64,000 nucleotides of DNA from Tetrapyrgos nigripes (GCA_013368315.1 JAACJM010000146.1:124001-188000); one strand, 5' to 3'. Counted from the first letter of the stretch, positions 21,693-34,800 are shown. The notes: a model not told the origin generated them from the sequence alone. Numbers and translations are program-made.

Positions 21693-23268
21693 TCCAAGTC
21701 AGATCATCTGAGTCACTGTCACTGTTGAGTTCGAGTTCTTCAGTGTCTAGTATATGATGATGGTAGTAGCTACATAATACAAATGCCATGGCATGGCACT
21801 CATGCCCTGCAGACCTCACATCACCTTGCCTCACATCCCCCACTGCAATTCCTCCAACTGTCAACACTCTGGAACATATTGGCAACACCATCATGGAACA
21901 GGACCACTAAGAAAAAAATTAGTTAGATGGGAGACTTTGAGAAAATCACTACGAACAAACCTTGAGAGTGATGAAGACTGGTGTAAGTATAGATGGCCAC
22001 ACTAGTGAAAAAGTATGGTTGAGTGACAAAGGACTCACTTGGTTGTGCTGGCCAACTGTGAGAATAAAATGTCCTGAACAAGAGCACACATATCAGCAGG
22101 AACAAGAGATAACAAAGGTATACAGACACACCTAAGACATGAGAGTATACCATTATAGGGAACCAGAGCTACCAATGGGCAGAAGGAGAGGTGAATCGGA
22201 GGAGGATGATGGGGGAAAAGAAGGAAGAGACAAACAAGTTGTGTCAGGGTTGATTGACAAAAATTTGAACTCTGCTCAGATCTAGTCTTGTGACCATAAA
22301 TGTCATCAGCAGGCGCCGGCGCTGATTTGTTCCTGGGCACTCCAACCTGTCAACGGCGCAACATCAACATCAGTGACTGCTTCAACTCCTGCCCTCCATT
22401 CATCCTCCATTGCTATTCCATTCATTAGGAGTGTCCTCTACTTATTTGCTCTTGTACTAAGCCAGAGAGTAAATGCTATCACTGGAGAGTAACTGGTAGT
22501 AAGAGCTTTTATTTCTACGCAGGAGAAACATTTGGCATGTACATGCATACTCTTACTTACAGTAAAGCTACAAATTTCTACAGTACAGATACATACGTAT
22601 GTACCTGTTCCAAAGATGTAGAAAATACCAAATATGAATTGTGTATCCATGGATGCCAAGGGTATATTCAAGGAAACACTGGGTAGCACATCATTTGGTA
22701 TGATTGGGCATTCAGAGGATGTGAAAATGCCAAATATGCTGATCACACTTTTGTGGAATTCCTGAACTATATTCTTCTGTCTGTTCACCGATCTATAGTC
22801 TGTATTCAAGATTCCTATGCTGTTTATGGACTTACTAGCTACAGCTTCTTTATTATTGGCTTTGACAACACCGTCTTTTTACCATTTCATAACAGTGTTA
22901 CATCAAATTGTCAGTGTACCCACTTGTTTATATTACAATTGCTTTTCTACAAGCATGATTTCATGGTGAAAATAAACTCAATCAGTCCATGCAGTACTTC
23001 TCACTCTTACATGCTTGGTTCTTGTCACAGCTCTGAGCTTGTTGGCAACTCATTATACTAGCCACTCTCTCAAAACAAACTTTTCATTCACCCCTCATTT
23101 TGATATCAAGATTACTATCACCTCCACTTTTCACAAATATGTCATAAATGCAATAGCCTATATTGCACATTATGAAAGGGGTGGGACAGCGCTAAAGCGT
23201 GGCGAGAACGATTCCGGTGAGCTGCTACACACAAGCTACACACCGGTTCAGTCTTTCTTTTTAAGAAC

Positions 23269-23720
23269 ATAGGGTCGATTTTTTTAAAGCCGCTGCTCGG
23301 TCGACCGACCGGCCGACCGATACCATATAGAGCGCTATATTCCCATGCTTTAGCCTTTACCGAGCTTGAGCTGAGTCTAGATCATGGCCAAACCCCTATT
23401 TTAGTGTTACTTTCTTGCAAACCTTTTCATAGTTCTGTTTGTTTCCTGAGTTAAATCATATCCAACCATCCTTCAGTACAATATACATTTAGCTCCGGGC
23501 ACAAGTGACCCAATCATACCCTCTCTTCAAGTGTTTCTACAGTCTAACCACAATGTGGCTCTCACTAATGAATGTCAGTAGTATCCCAAATTCTGAAAAA
23601 TGTTTTTTGGCAATTAAAATACCGAAATAAGGTGCCTCAAAGCAGCCATCCTTCCATAAAATTTTGATATAAAAAAATTTTTAAGACCCCCATCGGTGGA
23701 CCGACCAACCAACCCTATGT
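23269..23720. repeat. Candidate small inverted-repeat element
   Basis: The ends read ACATAGGGTCG at the left and ACATAGGGTTG on the reverse strand at the right. GC-rich CCGAC repeats lie inside both ends (GGTCGACCGACCGGCCGACC near 23308). No convincing target duplication is seen, so this may be a degenerate MITE or chance. Confidence 0.3.
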
Positions 23721-23925
23721 TGCTTGGCAAATCCCAGCCTCCCCCTTGCAGTCAGGAAAGTCAGCGCAAAATGGGCGTGTATAATACTGGTTTAATTTCT
23801 GAGAAAAGCAGAGAAAAGTACTGCACTTAGTGTGTACTATGAAGAATAGGGGCTGGTCCCGGAGAAAATCGGAATTTTTTTTGAACAGAACGATCGAAAC
23901 AGACGGGGAAAATCGGGACAAACTC

Positions 23926-24370
23926 AACATAGCCACACGCAGAAACGCAGTGTTAAGAACTTGTCCTCATTCTTCGGCCTCGTAATCATTTGTTGTGCCA
24001 CACACTTGGGCAACATATGGCCTCATACTTGTCACTTAGCTTACAGCTATGTCTACCCAATGTCTACATGAAAGGGGTATGGGCCAGCACTGACACATGG
24101 CAAGTACAAGGCTGCAGGGTTTACATCAGACTAAGTAGCCTACAACAACAGCAAGGACACTGTGGATGGTGGAAAACTGAAAAAGACTGACAAGTTGCCT
24201 CAGGGTTGGAGGTTGTTGGTAGGCAAACAAACTGTGACATCACAGTCCAAAACAAAGCTCAGGAGATTTAGGAATAGACAAATAGGAAAAGCAGGGGGCA
24301 ATTTGACATAGCCACATGCAGAAATGGAGTGTAAAGAACTTGTCCTTCATTTCATTTTGGCCTGGTAATT
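23926..24370. repeat. Imperfect direct repeat pair (about 65 bp)
   Basis: About 65 bp at 23926-23990 (CATAGCCACACGCAGAAACG...) recur at 24303-24370 (CATAGCCACATGCAGAAATG...), and both continue into AAGAACTTGTCCT and GGCCT-GTAAT. Several differences are CG in the first copy and TG in the second. Confidence 0.65.
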
Positions 24371-24756
24371 GCATGCAATATGTTGCTCAATGTTACTGAC
24401 TTATCTCTCATTTTGGAAAATGTTATTAGATAATGACCATAGAGAAGAAATCAAATAATTTGTCCTGTACCACTGCACAATGGGAATTCTAATTGAATTT
24501 GAAGTTAGATGAATTCTGTATATTCGACGCATTGCGTTTCATAAGAACATGTTTAGGGCCTGTTCTGTAACAGGTATTGGATAAGGCATGCCCTGCCAAA
24601 AATATTATATAGGATAGGATAGACAATATATTGATTGATGGTTGCTATCCCACTGTTGCGTGTTTGGTAAAATCATTGGATTGGATAGCTGTCAAATAAT
24701 TTATGTATGAGTAATCTAGCCACTTCTCTCCTTTTTGTCTTTCTCCCTCTTCTTTA

Positions 24757-25958
24757 GCTGTATGATGACTCTGAGAACAAAGAAAATGAACAACCTGATA
24801 CTGGGGCACCTGACCCAGTCACTCTTACCCCCAAAAGAGGCCAAGGCAGACCTTGTGGCTCCAAAAACAAGCCCAAGGACCTGTCCCAACTCAAACCAAC
24901 TCTGAAGAAGAAGAAGCTGACTGCCCACAGACTGCCCCATGTCCTCATGCTGTTTATAGTCTGGCTGATGACAAGAAGTTGATGGAGATATTTATAGAGC
25001 AGAAGCAGAAGGAAATGAAACAGACAATGGTGGATGGAAGGGCAAGGCAATCACAGCAGCTGTTACTGGGTTAGCTGGAAGTGAGATAGAGAGTGGTGGA
25101 GCACTGAAGACTGACCAGAGTATCTGTGACCATTGGGATTACATGTGTATATACTTTAGCTTCTTTATTTTGAGTGTACTCATGCCATTCTCTTCAGCTC
25201 AAAACCAAGTTCAATATCTTCAAGTCGTTGGTTGAGAAGTCTGGCTGGGGTTGGGATGACGAGAATCAGTGTGTGGAGGTGAATGATGAGCAATGGGAGA
25301 CTTTGGCTCTGGTAAGACTTCCTTCCTTCTTTTCATTTCCAACTTGGATCAAGCTATTATTTTTGCAGGTTGATGAGCATCTTGATGGCTACTGAGGGAA
25401 GTCTTTTCCAATTTATGCAGATATGATGCAACTCCTGGAGGGGGCTTTAGCTACTGGTATCCATGATTATCGAGCTGGAAAGGAAAGTGGTACAGTGTCT
25501 GATTTATCCTCTGATGATCAGAGTGAGAAAGGTGCTACTCCTGCTGCAAAAAAAGTACATGGCTTGATACTTATCCTTGTTCACAACTGACATGATTCAA
25601 TCCCTGTTCCGAGAGCTTGAAACATAAGGTATCTGCTCTTACAGAGACCCCAGGCCCCAAAAAGCATGGTCGTCATGACAGTACTGGTGGTAGATCATCT
25701 TCTTCATCATTCATGCATATGTCTTATGCAATGGACAATGTTGTGTTTGCTATGAAAGACAATAGTGATGATTTGGGTAAGAAGGCAAAGAAGCAGGCTT
25801 GTGAACTGGTGAGAGGTGTGGAGAGTTTGTCATTGGGTGATAAAGCAAAACTCCTCTTGCTCATTTCAAAGAATGGTGACTTTGTGGAACTTCTTGTCAA
25901 TACAGCAGATGAGGTTGAGCTTCGCACAGAGATCTTAAAGTTGAAGCTTCAGGAGTAG
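24757..25958 (+). pseudogene. Harbinger copy 1 Myb/SANT-like DNA-binding protein
   Basis: The companion protein of a Harbinger transposase, needed in this superfamily for nuclear import and DNA binding. The first exon begins after a TTTAG acceptor (LYDDSENKENEQPDTG) and has an AT-hook-like RGQGRPCGSKNKPK. The Myb-like trihelix part is at about 24960-25395 (WKGKAITAAV, LVEKSGWGWDDENQ). The conserved C-terminal exon is at 25640-25958 (MSYAMDNVVFAMKDNSDD...). A frame change near 25000 and a TGA at 25393-25395, where Arg is likely, break it. Confidence 0.8.
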
Positions 25959-25972
25959 ATAGTCTTGTTGTA

Positions 25973-27247
25973 CTACTGTTGTGCTAAGTATGACTGATAG
26001 TCTACCCACATCTTCTCTGCAATTTTATCATGTCTTGCATTTGCCCTAGCTCTCTCTGCAGCAGTCACCCAGCTTCCCAGCATTCCCTCATCCATCAAGT
26101 CATTGTCAATTCCTTCCCATCCTGATTGAGAATGAGAATTGAAAATAAGATTCAGTCCATTGGCATTGTCAGTGGGATCCAAGTTATGAAGGGCAGCTGC
26201 AGCTGGTGAAAGTTTGACTTGTTTATGAAAAGGATACTCTGGTACAACAGTAAGGATCTTGAACCTCCTCTTGTCAACACCAAAGATGTGCTCAATGACA
26301 TTCTGAAGCTGAGCATGTCATAGATTGTACAATTTCTTAGCATTGCAAGGTCTATAATTTAAAGCGAGCACAAAATAACAAGTTCAGGACACCAATGATA
26401 CTGACTGTGGTGAAACCTGCTCCCATTCCTTTAGATGGTAACACCCCACAATATGGTACTAGTAAGACATCACAGGAAGGAAAACCTGTGTCTGCAGGAT
26501 ATATCTTTCCTTTTGGAATAACAAAATCGGTTTGTCGAGCATCATCAAAAACACATTCATCACCTGCACTCCCTTCCCATCCACTCAGTATATAACAGAA
26601 TTCCATGTCAAATGTGCATGCAGCAAGAACATTCTGGGAAACAAAGCCCTTACAATTACGAAAGCAGGATATTGCATCAGCACCAACACAGGCATGGAAG
26701 TGGCATCCATCAATGGCACCAGTGCAATCATCAAAGTAACCAGATATCTCCTCTGGTATAGTGGTGGAGGGTAGCTTGACATACTTGCAGTAAAAAGCTC
26801 CACAGAGCATATCCAAGGCTTGGTTGAAATAGCTGTCACACAGAGATTAAAAAGTAGATATGTGTTTCAATCAACTGGTACTCACTGTGAGATTGTATCT
26901 CCTCCTCATTGAAAGCACTCCTGTAGCTCTCTATTAGAGCATGCAGATACCATGGTACGAAGGAATATCGCCACTTTCTCATCAGCTGAGACATAATGAC
27001 TATCCTTTAAGCCACATGTATTGCATAGCTCCTGTACAAGTGCATGGAAAACCCTTTTGTTCATGCCAAACATTCTATAAAACTGTTCATTTCGACCTGT
27101 TTGCAAATGGGACATTTGCATTTGGTACATACCTTTCAACATGTCCTATAACCACATTTCTCCAGTGAATATACCAGTCAGAAAGGGCCTTCTGCGCTGG
27201 CTAGTAGCAGCAGCACCAGCAGCAGTTACAGCTAGAAAGGCTGCCAT
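25973..27247 (-). pseudogene. Harbinger copy 1 DDE transposase
   Basis: Minus-strand transposase starting near ATG 27247. Landmarks are the N-terminal helical region (FYRMFGMNKRVFHALVQEL), the first catalytic Asp in CTGAIDGCHFHA (about 26700), FDMEFCYILSGWEGSAGD with the second Asp (about 26600), PADTGFPSCDVLLVPY, and the C-terminal AERARANARHDKIAEKMW tail ending at 25973. Stops and frame changes occur near 27155 and 26345. The fold and motifs are HARBI1-like. Confidence 0.85.
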
Positions 27248-27453
27248 ATGTTTTTGCGAGTTGTGGGCCTGTAGCAGGCCATCAATGTGGACACATTGAT
27301 AACAGTACATAGGGCCTTTCACACGGTTAGCATATCCGACGGAGTAGGTTTATTGTTTCCTTGTCCGATGCCTGTCGGACGGATATATCAAAAAATTACA
27401 TCATTTTAATACTATCTAGTCCTATGCAATACCCGTTACAGAACGGGCCCTTA

Positions 27454-28007
27454 GGTACCAAATCTATTCATCCCCTTGGTAATACACGGTGGCGGGGATA
27501 CTAGTGATGCTTCTTGGGCGCTCCGAACATACGGCGAGTCTGGAGCCTCCATCAGAGGCATTGTGTTCTGGCAAGAGCTAATCGCCATATCCTGCTTTGT
27601 AAGTTTTCGCTGTCATCACGAGTCGATGACACAGTGGCTTTGCAGTGGCTTTACGTTTTAATAAGGGTTGGACTTTTGCTGCTTGCACCAGATACAATCG
27701 GTTTCATCACGTGTGGATGCATCCAAAAATTCAGGCGAGGATTTTTGGTAATTCAAACCACTCCGAATCAATTCTCAGCGTTTACAAGGATTTCACACAA
27801 TCCGCAGAGAAACCGAAGAAAAGATTTAACCTGGGTACTAGAATTTACTGACGGAATGTTTTAGAACACCAGTGTTACATCAGAATCGGGAGACTTGTAA
27901 ACTGGCAGCATGACCCCTGATCGTGTGCATTCCCCTTGGCCCTCAATGTTGAAGGTACTAGCAGCGAGCAACAACTACGAGTTACTCTGCTCACTTGATT
28001 TATAGAT
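27454..28007. other. No gene seen
   Basis: The segment between the Harbinger element and the next gene. Chance open frames only. It may include the promoter and a 5' non-coding exon of the gene at 28008, because a TTTATAG acceptor-like sequence precedes its ATG by two bases. Confidence 0.4.
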
Positions 28008-29117
28008 ATGAAGATACTGAAAACTCGACCTAGAAATACCAAGCTAGATACGCAAGCCCCTTCGGTTCCAACAAAAAGCCGTCCAGGGAAAGAGAAAGAT
28101 GTAGTGGGACAAGAAGTTCTGACTACTCTTCAGGTCACCCTTCAAGCGCTTCAAAAACTGGCTGACAGCGTACCAATATCGGGAGTTGGCGGTGCTGTGG
28201 GTCTGTTATTACAGATTGTAGGGTCAATCAAGGTGAGCCCTTCATGTGATTCTTCGATTCAGTCTTCAATTCATATGGTCTACAGCAAAGCGCTGAGAAC
28301 GAAATGGGTCTCGAGAACTTGTGTGGGCGACTCGAGAGTCTTAGGCCAATCCTTTTTCACATCGCCAAAGATGCCAACGTGGCAGTTCCCGAATTGTACC
28401 CGCTCATGACGAGAATTGAACAGTAAGCGTCCGACGTATCTGGAGAGTGGCGATGTTAACGGGAACACTTACCTAGGGAACTAAATTGCTTGGCTTGGGA
28501 TATTTGCGACGCATCAAAACAAGGAAGAATTGGCCGTTTCTTTAACAGCGCAGATAATGCATCCTCCCTTACGCGCCACGTAGAATGCCTAGATCGGATT
28601 GTTGCAGATTACACAGTGAGCGAGCTGTTTTCGTGAACGATTGCTAGAGACCTACTGCGATCTTCAATACCAGGTAGTAGGAGTTTTCATGCTGCCAGCG
28701 AAAATTAACGTAGGTGCAATGGCCCTGGTGGTAGAAATATTAACACGGCTGTCATTGATAGAAGAAAATGAGGAGGCGGTCTATCAAAAACATAAAATAT
28801 CTCACAGGTGAGAGCTTGAAGTTCTCAACACCCATAATCTCGTAGTTTTGACCGGTCGCTCAAGCTGGGGATGGCAATGAAGGAGGAATTTCCATAAATG
28901 AAGGAGGAACGGGCGGTTCAGGTGGAGCATTCAAAGTGACTATGAGACGAGGCACTGAATATAATATACAGGACTTAAAAGGTACGTTTTTTGGCTGTTT
29001 TGGCTGTTTTGATAAATTTGTGACGGAGTGTGAACAGGAGGAATGGGTGGAAAGGGTGGTTATGGTCGAATTGTTGGTGGCAGAGGAGGTGCGGGCGGAG
29101 GATTTGAATTCCATTAG
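28008..29117 (+). CDS. Intact 7-exon gene: NLR-N-terminal-like helical domain plus glycine-rich tail
   Basis: Exons 28008-28232, 28286-28422, 28477-28615, 28674-28709, 28762-28807, 28865-28981 and 29038-29117 join without a break to 259 residues, stop TAG. Residues about 30-165 (VLTTLQVTLQALQKLADSVP, VGGAVGLLLQIVGSIK, LCGRLESLRPILFHIAK, FFNSADNASSLTRHVECLDRI) resemble, from memory, the helical N-terminal region found ahead of NACHT/NB-ARC ATPases in Agaricomycete NLR-like proteins. No ATPase follows. Instead the C-terminal 80 residues are Gly-rich (INEGGTGGSGGAFK, GGMGGKGGYGRIVGG, RGGAGGGFEFH). It could be a stand-alone adaptor or signalling partner in self/non-self recognition, but that is inference. 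Exon 5 is short and its intron 4 could be retained. Confidence 0.75.
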
Positions 29118-31809
29118 GCCAAGGTACCAGAATGGATTTTGCCTTACAGTTCCAAATTCAAGGAGGTCGCGGTCTCGGGTTCGCAATAGCTTCATGAACA
29201 TGCCTTGATTAGCCAGGATAGCGGACCAAAACATCTACGTACATGGACAGCTATTTGCATAAGGTTCTTCATGTCTATTTTTTGATATCTGAAATGATAT
29301 CTGACGCTAGGTTCGGAACAAGCCTTCGCCAAAGCGACGCAATAAATGACCAATCAGAGGCTTGGAACGAACCTAATCTGACGCCATTTGCATGGGAGCA
29401 AACATGGAGCAAACATTAACAAATAGGTAGTGAGAATCCACAACCTATGGAAATGGCTGTACATGCGAAGTCGCGGAACTCCTCTCTCAGACTCTTCTAT
29501 TCGTACTGTTTGGTCGGGTCCTAATTGCCTTCCTGGAGTGTCAGATATGTCACAAGTGGCGAGAGTCTAGAGATGCGTGCCAGGCTGCCAGCCGGGGAAC
29601 AGCAAACGCCGACATCAGACAAAATTACCCTCTGTTCTAAGCTGATTATAATCCCCATAACCCCCAAAATCACTAAAATAATTATGGTATATTGTAACTA
29701 GATTACTTCAATCTAGCTTTCTGGTAATGAGTTTAGAATATAGATAATAGTGGTGGACTTTGGGAATTATGCCCAGGATTATAACTAAATTATGGGGTTT
29801 ATGAAGCTTGAATGATTCTAAGTCCTGGCAAAATTTTGAGTATTATAATGATATTATAATCCTATTTTGAGAGTTATAGCATATGGCATAGTGTCATGTA
29901 CTCGAACTATGTTAATAGTTATAACCATATTGCAATGGTATTATGGGGTTTCTAAGGGTCAGAATAGAACCAAGAGATGTAATTATTGAGAGCATTAGCA
30001 GGTCATGCTCATAGAGTTACACAGGCAATATACCAAAGGTTCCACTTGATATTTACAATGATGTTCATGAAGATCAAGGGCAATTATTTCACAATAAACA
30101 ATTGAATTCAAAGCAGTAGACTACAATATAGCATATGTACAGAGGACGGTATCAAATGGTATGTATACTAAGCATTAAGTAGTAAGTACAATTTCCAGCA
30201 ACTTATGCACAATGACGGACCAAACAGCACTCCAAAAGTCCCTATTCATGCCTCCAGCAGTGGCTGTCAAGGGAGAGTGTGTATGTGAGTGTGAGGTGAG
30301 GGTAATCGCAACAGAAAGGAAGCCTTACGCTTTCCGATTACCCCAGATCACCTATAGACTGCCCACCAACTCAATCAATACATGGCTGTGCTTGGGAGCA
30401 TAAAAGAATGAGGGAAAGGAATGAGGAGATTGAGTAAAAACCCCAGGCCTTATATACCCTCCAGATGAGAATGGCTGAGATTTCAGAGGGCACGGATCGA
30501 GCATGCCTCTTACTGAATAAGGGAAGATGACGTGGATGTGGTGACATCATTGTTGTCATCTGTCCATAATGGGCAAGTGCACAGGATATTACTCGATTGG
30601 GCAATTTTTGCTTTCAGTCCTCGGTCCACGATACGTCTGAGGAACAAGGGCTATCTAATAGCAACTTGGGGACATGTCAGCATTGCTCCAGGCTTGTCAT
30701 TGTCTTGTCCTGTTCTCCTCTTTTTCTGTCTGTTCTCTTTCCTCACTCCACTCTATCTCTCCCACTTGTACACTGGTATCCAATTCCTTTTCTCTGCTGG
30801 AGTGGGCCAAGGGCTGGCTATCACTATGCCGGAGCCAAACACAGTAGATTGAAGTCAAGAGCTAACTATGATGTACATGCAAGCTGTATACTACGTGGTC
30901 ACATGAGTACATAGGGCCTAGACCTCCTTGAAACCCCTACTCCACCGCTCTTCTCCTCGTTCGCTGGATACTCAATCAATGCTGCACATCCCTTGGTTTT
31001 CTCAGGCTACAAATTGCATTGCCGGGCAATATACGAATTCGGATTTTTATAACGTTGTGGAGTGACCAGGAGGATAAGAGGGATCACTGGGTAAAGATGA
31101 GGTGGGATGGTATTTCGTTGAAGTATGGTACTGTATGTATTTTATGAGTGGCATCTCCTATGAGATTTTTCAGTATAATGACTGAGGTTTATCCCAGATA
31201 ACCCTCTAGCCCTCGAAGACATCTTCCATACATATAGTCAGGCGCGTTCCAAAGCTGACTATTGCAGTAAACATCTCTTCTGCTGAATCCTCTGTTGTGA
31301 ATTGACTCCACTTCCTCCACCAGTGTTTAGAGCTACAATCTGGATTGGTATGGGAACTGGATGCGGATAGGAAAGAAAAAGTGGGCATCACATGTCCCAA
31401 GTGTTACATCCATGCTCCACTGTCCCAAATCCCTTTTTCCCTTCAACCTCCCTCTTTCAACATGCAACCTCCCTCTCTGCTGTTTGTATCCTTCATTTCG
31501 TGCACCAGTGCTTGGAATCCCCACCTCATCCACCCTTCTGACCAGCCATGAACACCCTTGTATCATGTTCCCATGGATCCTTGTATATGGGTAGAGTATT
31601 CTTCAAGCTAGATTCCCCAGCTCGACCTTATACATCTTTCTACAAGTCTTACTTCAAGTAATACTCATCTTCTGAAGTCTTGCTCAAACCCTTCTTAGAC
31701 CAAAACCTTGAAGTATGACTTCCATCATAACAAAAGGTCGAGCTGAACACCAAACGCCAACCTATTAAGGTTTAGGCACCCCGAATCACAAAAACAGAAC
31801 CAATGAACC
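29118..31809. other. Intergenic, AT-rich; no gene seen
   Basis: 29640-29960 is very AT-rich with repeated ATTATGGGGTTT and ATTATAATCC words in both orientations, possibly a worn MITE. 30200-31600 has only chance open frames. The 5' LTR of gypsy element C should end shortly before 31810, but I could not define it. Confidence 0.45.
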
Positions 31810-34800
31810 ATGGATTATTCAGGAACATTAGTTCTTGACAGGAACAAACCTCAGGAGGGAAACTCGTACACCCCTGACAACGAATATCTGCAGGAAAACC
31901 TGTACACCACAGATATACAACAGAATTCTGAAGACAACTCACCTACTTCAGATCACGAATCTGAACAAGAATACGAATTTGAACAATCCGAGAATTCCTC
32001 AGAAACAATGGATGAACAAGGATAGACTGCCACTCTACCTCCAAACACGAACCCCCAGACCCCTCATGTCCAAATTCCCCATAATTCCAGAGCCCTCATC
32101 CAGAAATGACGAATCATGCAGCTAAAGAAATCAGAATCTCTACCCCAACTCCTTTCAAAGGAGATAGAAAGAAGACTATGCAATTCATTGCCGATGTCAT
32201 CCTATACTTAGGATGTAACCAAGAAATCTATGATACAAACAAAAAGAAGATTTCTTTTGCCCTTTCTTATATGAAAGGAGGATCAGCTGCAGACTGGAAA
32301 TTAATTCATGTCCAGAGATATACGAACGACAGATGGCCAGACTGGGATGGATTCATCAAAGAATTCAACAAAACCTTTTCATCAATCGACAAACAAGGAG
32401 ATGCTCAGATCAAACTCCGAAATCTTAGACAGACAGGGACAGTAAACAACTATGTCTCGGAATTCCAACTCCTATCTGCACACTCTGGGATCACAGAGGA
32501 CTCTGCTCTCATCGAATACTTTATCGAAGGGTTAAACCCCAGACCAGATAAACGACTGGTATAAATATGCAGCAGTCTACAATAGCAATTATCGATGAGG
32601 AAGAGCTATCGCAGGATGCATCAAAGCATACAATGATTCGAGGAAGAGCAATAGAAGCTCTTACACATTTCCATGATATCATTCAGGAAACGCCTCTAGA
32701 GATACAAATGCCATGGATGTAGACAAATTGTCTAAAGAAGAACAACAGGAGTATAGTTTCGGTTGTGGAAAAGTCAGACACATTCGAAGGGATTGCCCTG
32801 GAAAACAGAATAACCAGGCAAATAATCAGAATAGAAGAACGGAGGAAAGAATGACGCCGAAACAGAAACTTTCTGCCAGAATTGAAGCAATGGTGTCAAG
32901 AACAGGCTCAGTTGGAGCTGGATAACCTCTCAGGCCACCACACAGAGACAAAAGATGAAAGAGCAAAGCAAATAGAATAGATATTGAGTGAGCCAGGAGT
33001 AGGCCTATGTCAACATAGTACTGAGACAAGGCTGAGCAGTATGGATCTAAGGGATACAAGTGGACAGACTAGAGACCTATCCATGAAGCCCTGAAGTATA
33101 TATGATCAAAACACAAGCCTCATAGACTCTGCAGCAGGAGGAACCTTCGTTAGTCAAGCCTTTATCAAAAAACACCAAATTCCTACCAAAAAACTCTGAG
33201 ACCCCATCTGAGTCTACAATGTAGATGGAACCAAGAACAAAGAAGGAATGATCACCAATCGAGTACTTCTACAGGTGAATATAGGAGGACAAAGGAGAGT
33301 CATCTTGTTCTTGGTCTCAGGATTAGGAAAAGAAGACTTCATATTTGGATTTCCATGGTTGCGAGAAACCAATCCAAACATAGACTGGAAAAAGGGAATA
33401 ATCCAACTCGAACTGAGATTAGGGTTTGCTTGAATCTTCGCCAAACTTCAGGAAAAACGACTTCGAAATGAATCCCTTAACCCTCTGGAAATACTAGAAC
33501 CAGAAATCCTGATCAGGGCAAAAACTACCCTTTCCCAAACCCTTGCACAGGAAGGAGTAGAACAGAAGAAAGAGAAAACTATGGAGGAATTGATACTAGA
33601 ATATTGCATGAAATGCAAAGAAGTTTACGAAAGGAAAGCTTCTGAATGGTTTCCAGAATCCAGACCCTATGATCATGCTTCATTCCCAAAGAATGTAAAG
33701 TATATCCTTTATCTCCAGCGGAACAGAAACTCCAAGACGAGTTTATTGATGAGAATCTATGAAAAGGATATATTCAACCCTTTTTTCTTTGTAGCCAAAA
33801 AGGAAAAAGGAGTGTTGAGGCCATGTCAAGATTATCGAAGGCTGAATGAAGGAACAATCAAAAATAGCTATCCTTTACCACTGATTCCTGAATTAAACGA
33901 TAAACTAAAAGGGGCCAAAATATTCACAAAAATGGATCTACATTGGGGATACAATAATTTTTGGATAAGAGACAGAGATCAATGGAAGGCGGTGTTCAAA
34001 ACAAATAAAGGATTGTTCGAACCAACAGTCATGTTCTTTGCATGAACAATCTCTTCTGAGATATGATTGATGAAGGATGGACATTCTAATCTTCTCAAGA
34101 AACTTCGAAGAACATCGAATTCGAACCCTACGAGTTCTAGAAAGACTGCAAAAGAACGACTTGTTCCTAAAGCCAGAGAAATGCGAATTTGATAAACAAC
34201 AAGTAGGATTCTTAGGACTTGTTGTCAGGCCAGACACTGTCACAATGGACCTGACAAAATTAGCAGGGATCAGGGACTGGAAAGCACCAACATTGGTTAA
34301 AGGAGTACAATCCTTTTTAGGATTTGGAAACTATTATCGGAAATTTATTGGGAGATATGCCAACATTGCGAAACCATTACACGAACTCACAAAGAAGGAC
34401 AAGAAATTTGAATGGACCTCTGAATGCCAGAAAGCCTTCGATGGTTTAAAGGACAAATTCCTGCAGGAACCAGTTTTACAGATGCCAGACATAGAGAAAC
34501 CATTCATCATTGAATGCGATGCTTCAAAATGGGCAACTGGAGCGGTACTCAAACAACAAGACATGAACAAAGATTGGCATCCTTGTGGATATATTTCTCA
34601 TGCTTTTATGATATCTATGATAGAGAACTTTTGGCTATAGTCAAAGCTCTTGAAGCATGGGGACATTATCTACAAGGGTCAAATCACATAACCACTGTCT
34701 TTTCAGACCACAAAAACCTCACCTACTATGGAAACGCTCAGAAGCTAAATCAACGACAAGCTATATGGAGCCTTTTCCTTTCTGAGTTTGACCTCAAACT

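Larger units (their letters stand above)
21693..24555. other. Gene-poor region with repeats
   Basis: Short minus-strand open segments near 21700-22340 could be 5' exons of the DUF6589-like gene but were not chained. The remainder is AT-rich. It contains a candidate MITE (23269-23720) and a direct repeat pair (23926 and 24303). No gene is supported. Confidence 0.45.
24556..27450. mobile_element. Complete PIF/Harbinger element (copy 1)
   Basis: A 2895-bp element with terminal inverted repeats of about 28 bp (left GGGCCTGTTCTGTAACAGG..., right on the reverse strand GGGCCCGTTCTGTAACGGG...). It is flanked by TTA target duplications (24553-24555 and 27451-27453). It holds the two genes typical of Harbinger elements, here convergent: a Myb/SANT-like protein on plus and a DDE transposase on minus. 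Both are broken. A truncated second copy lies at 35.3-38.7 kb in the opposite orientation. Confidence 0.93.

Noticed and set aside
28860..29234. Minus-strand ORF of 124 aa opposite the glycine-rich exons
   Set aside because: It is the complement of a GGN-rich coding exon (Pro/Ser-rich shadow). The plus strand splices in phase.
29640..29960. AT-rich segment with inverted ATTATGGGG/CCCCATAAT words, possible MITE
   Set aside because: The ends do not pair into clear terminal inverted repeats and no target duplication was found. It may be simple AT-rich sequence.
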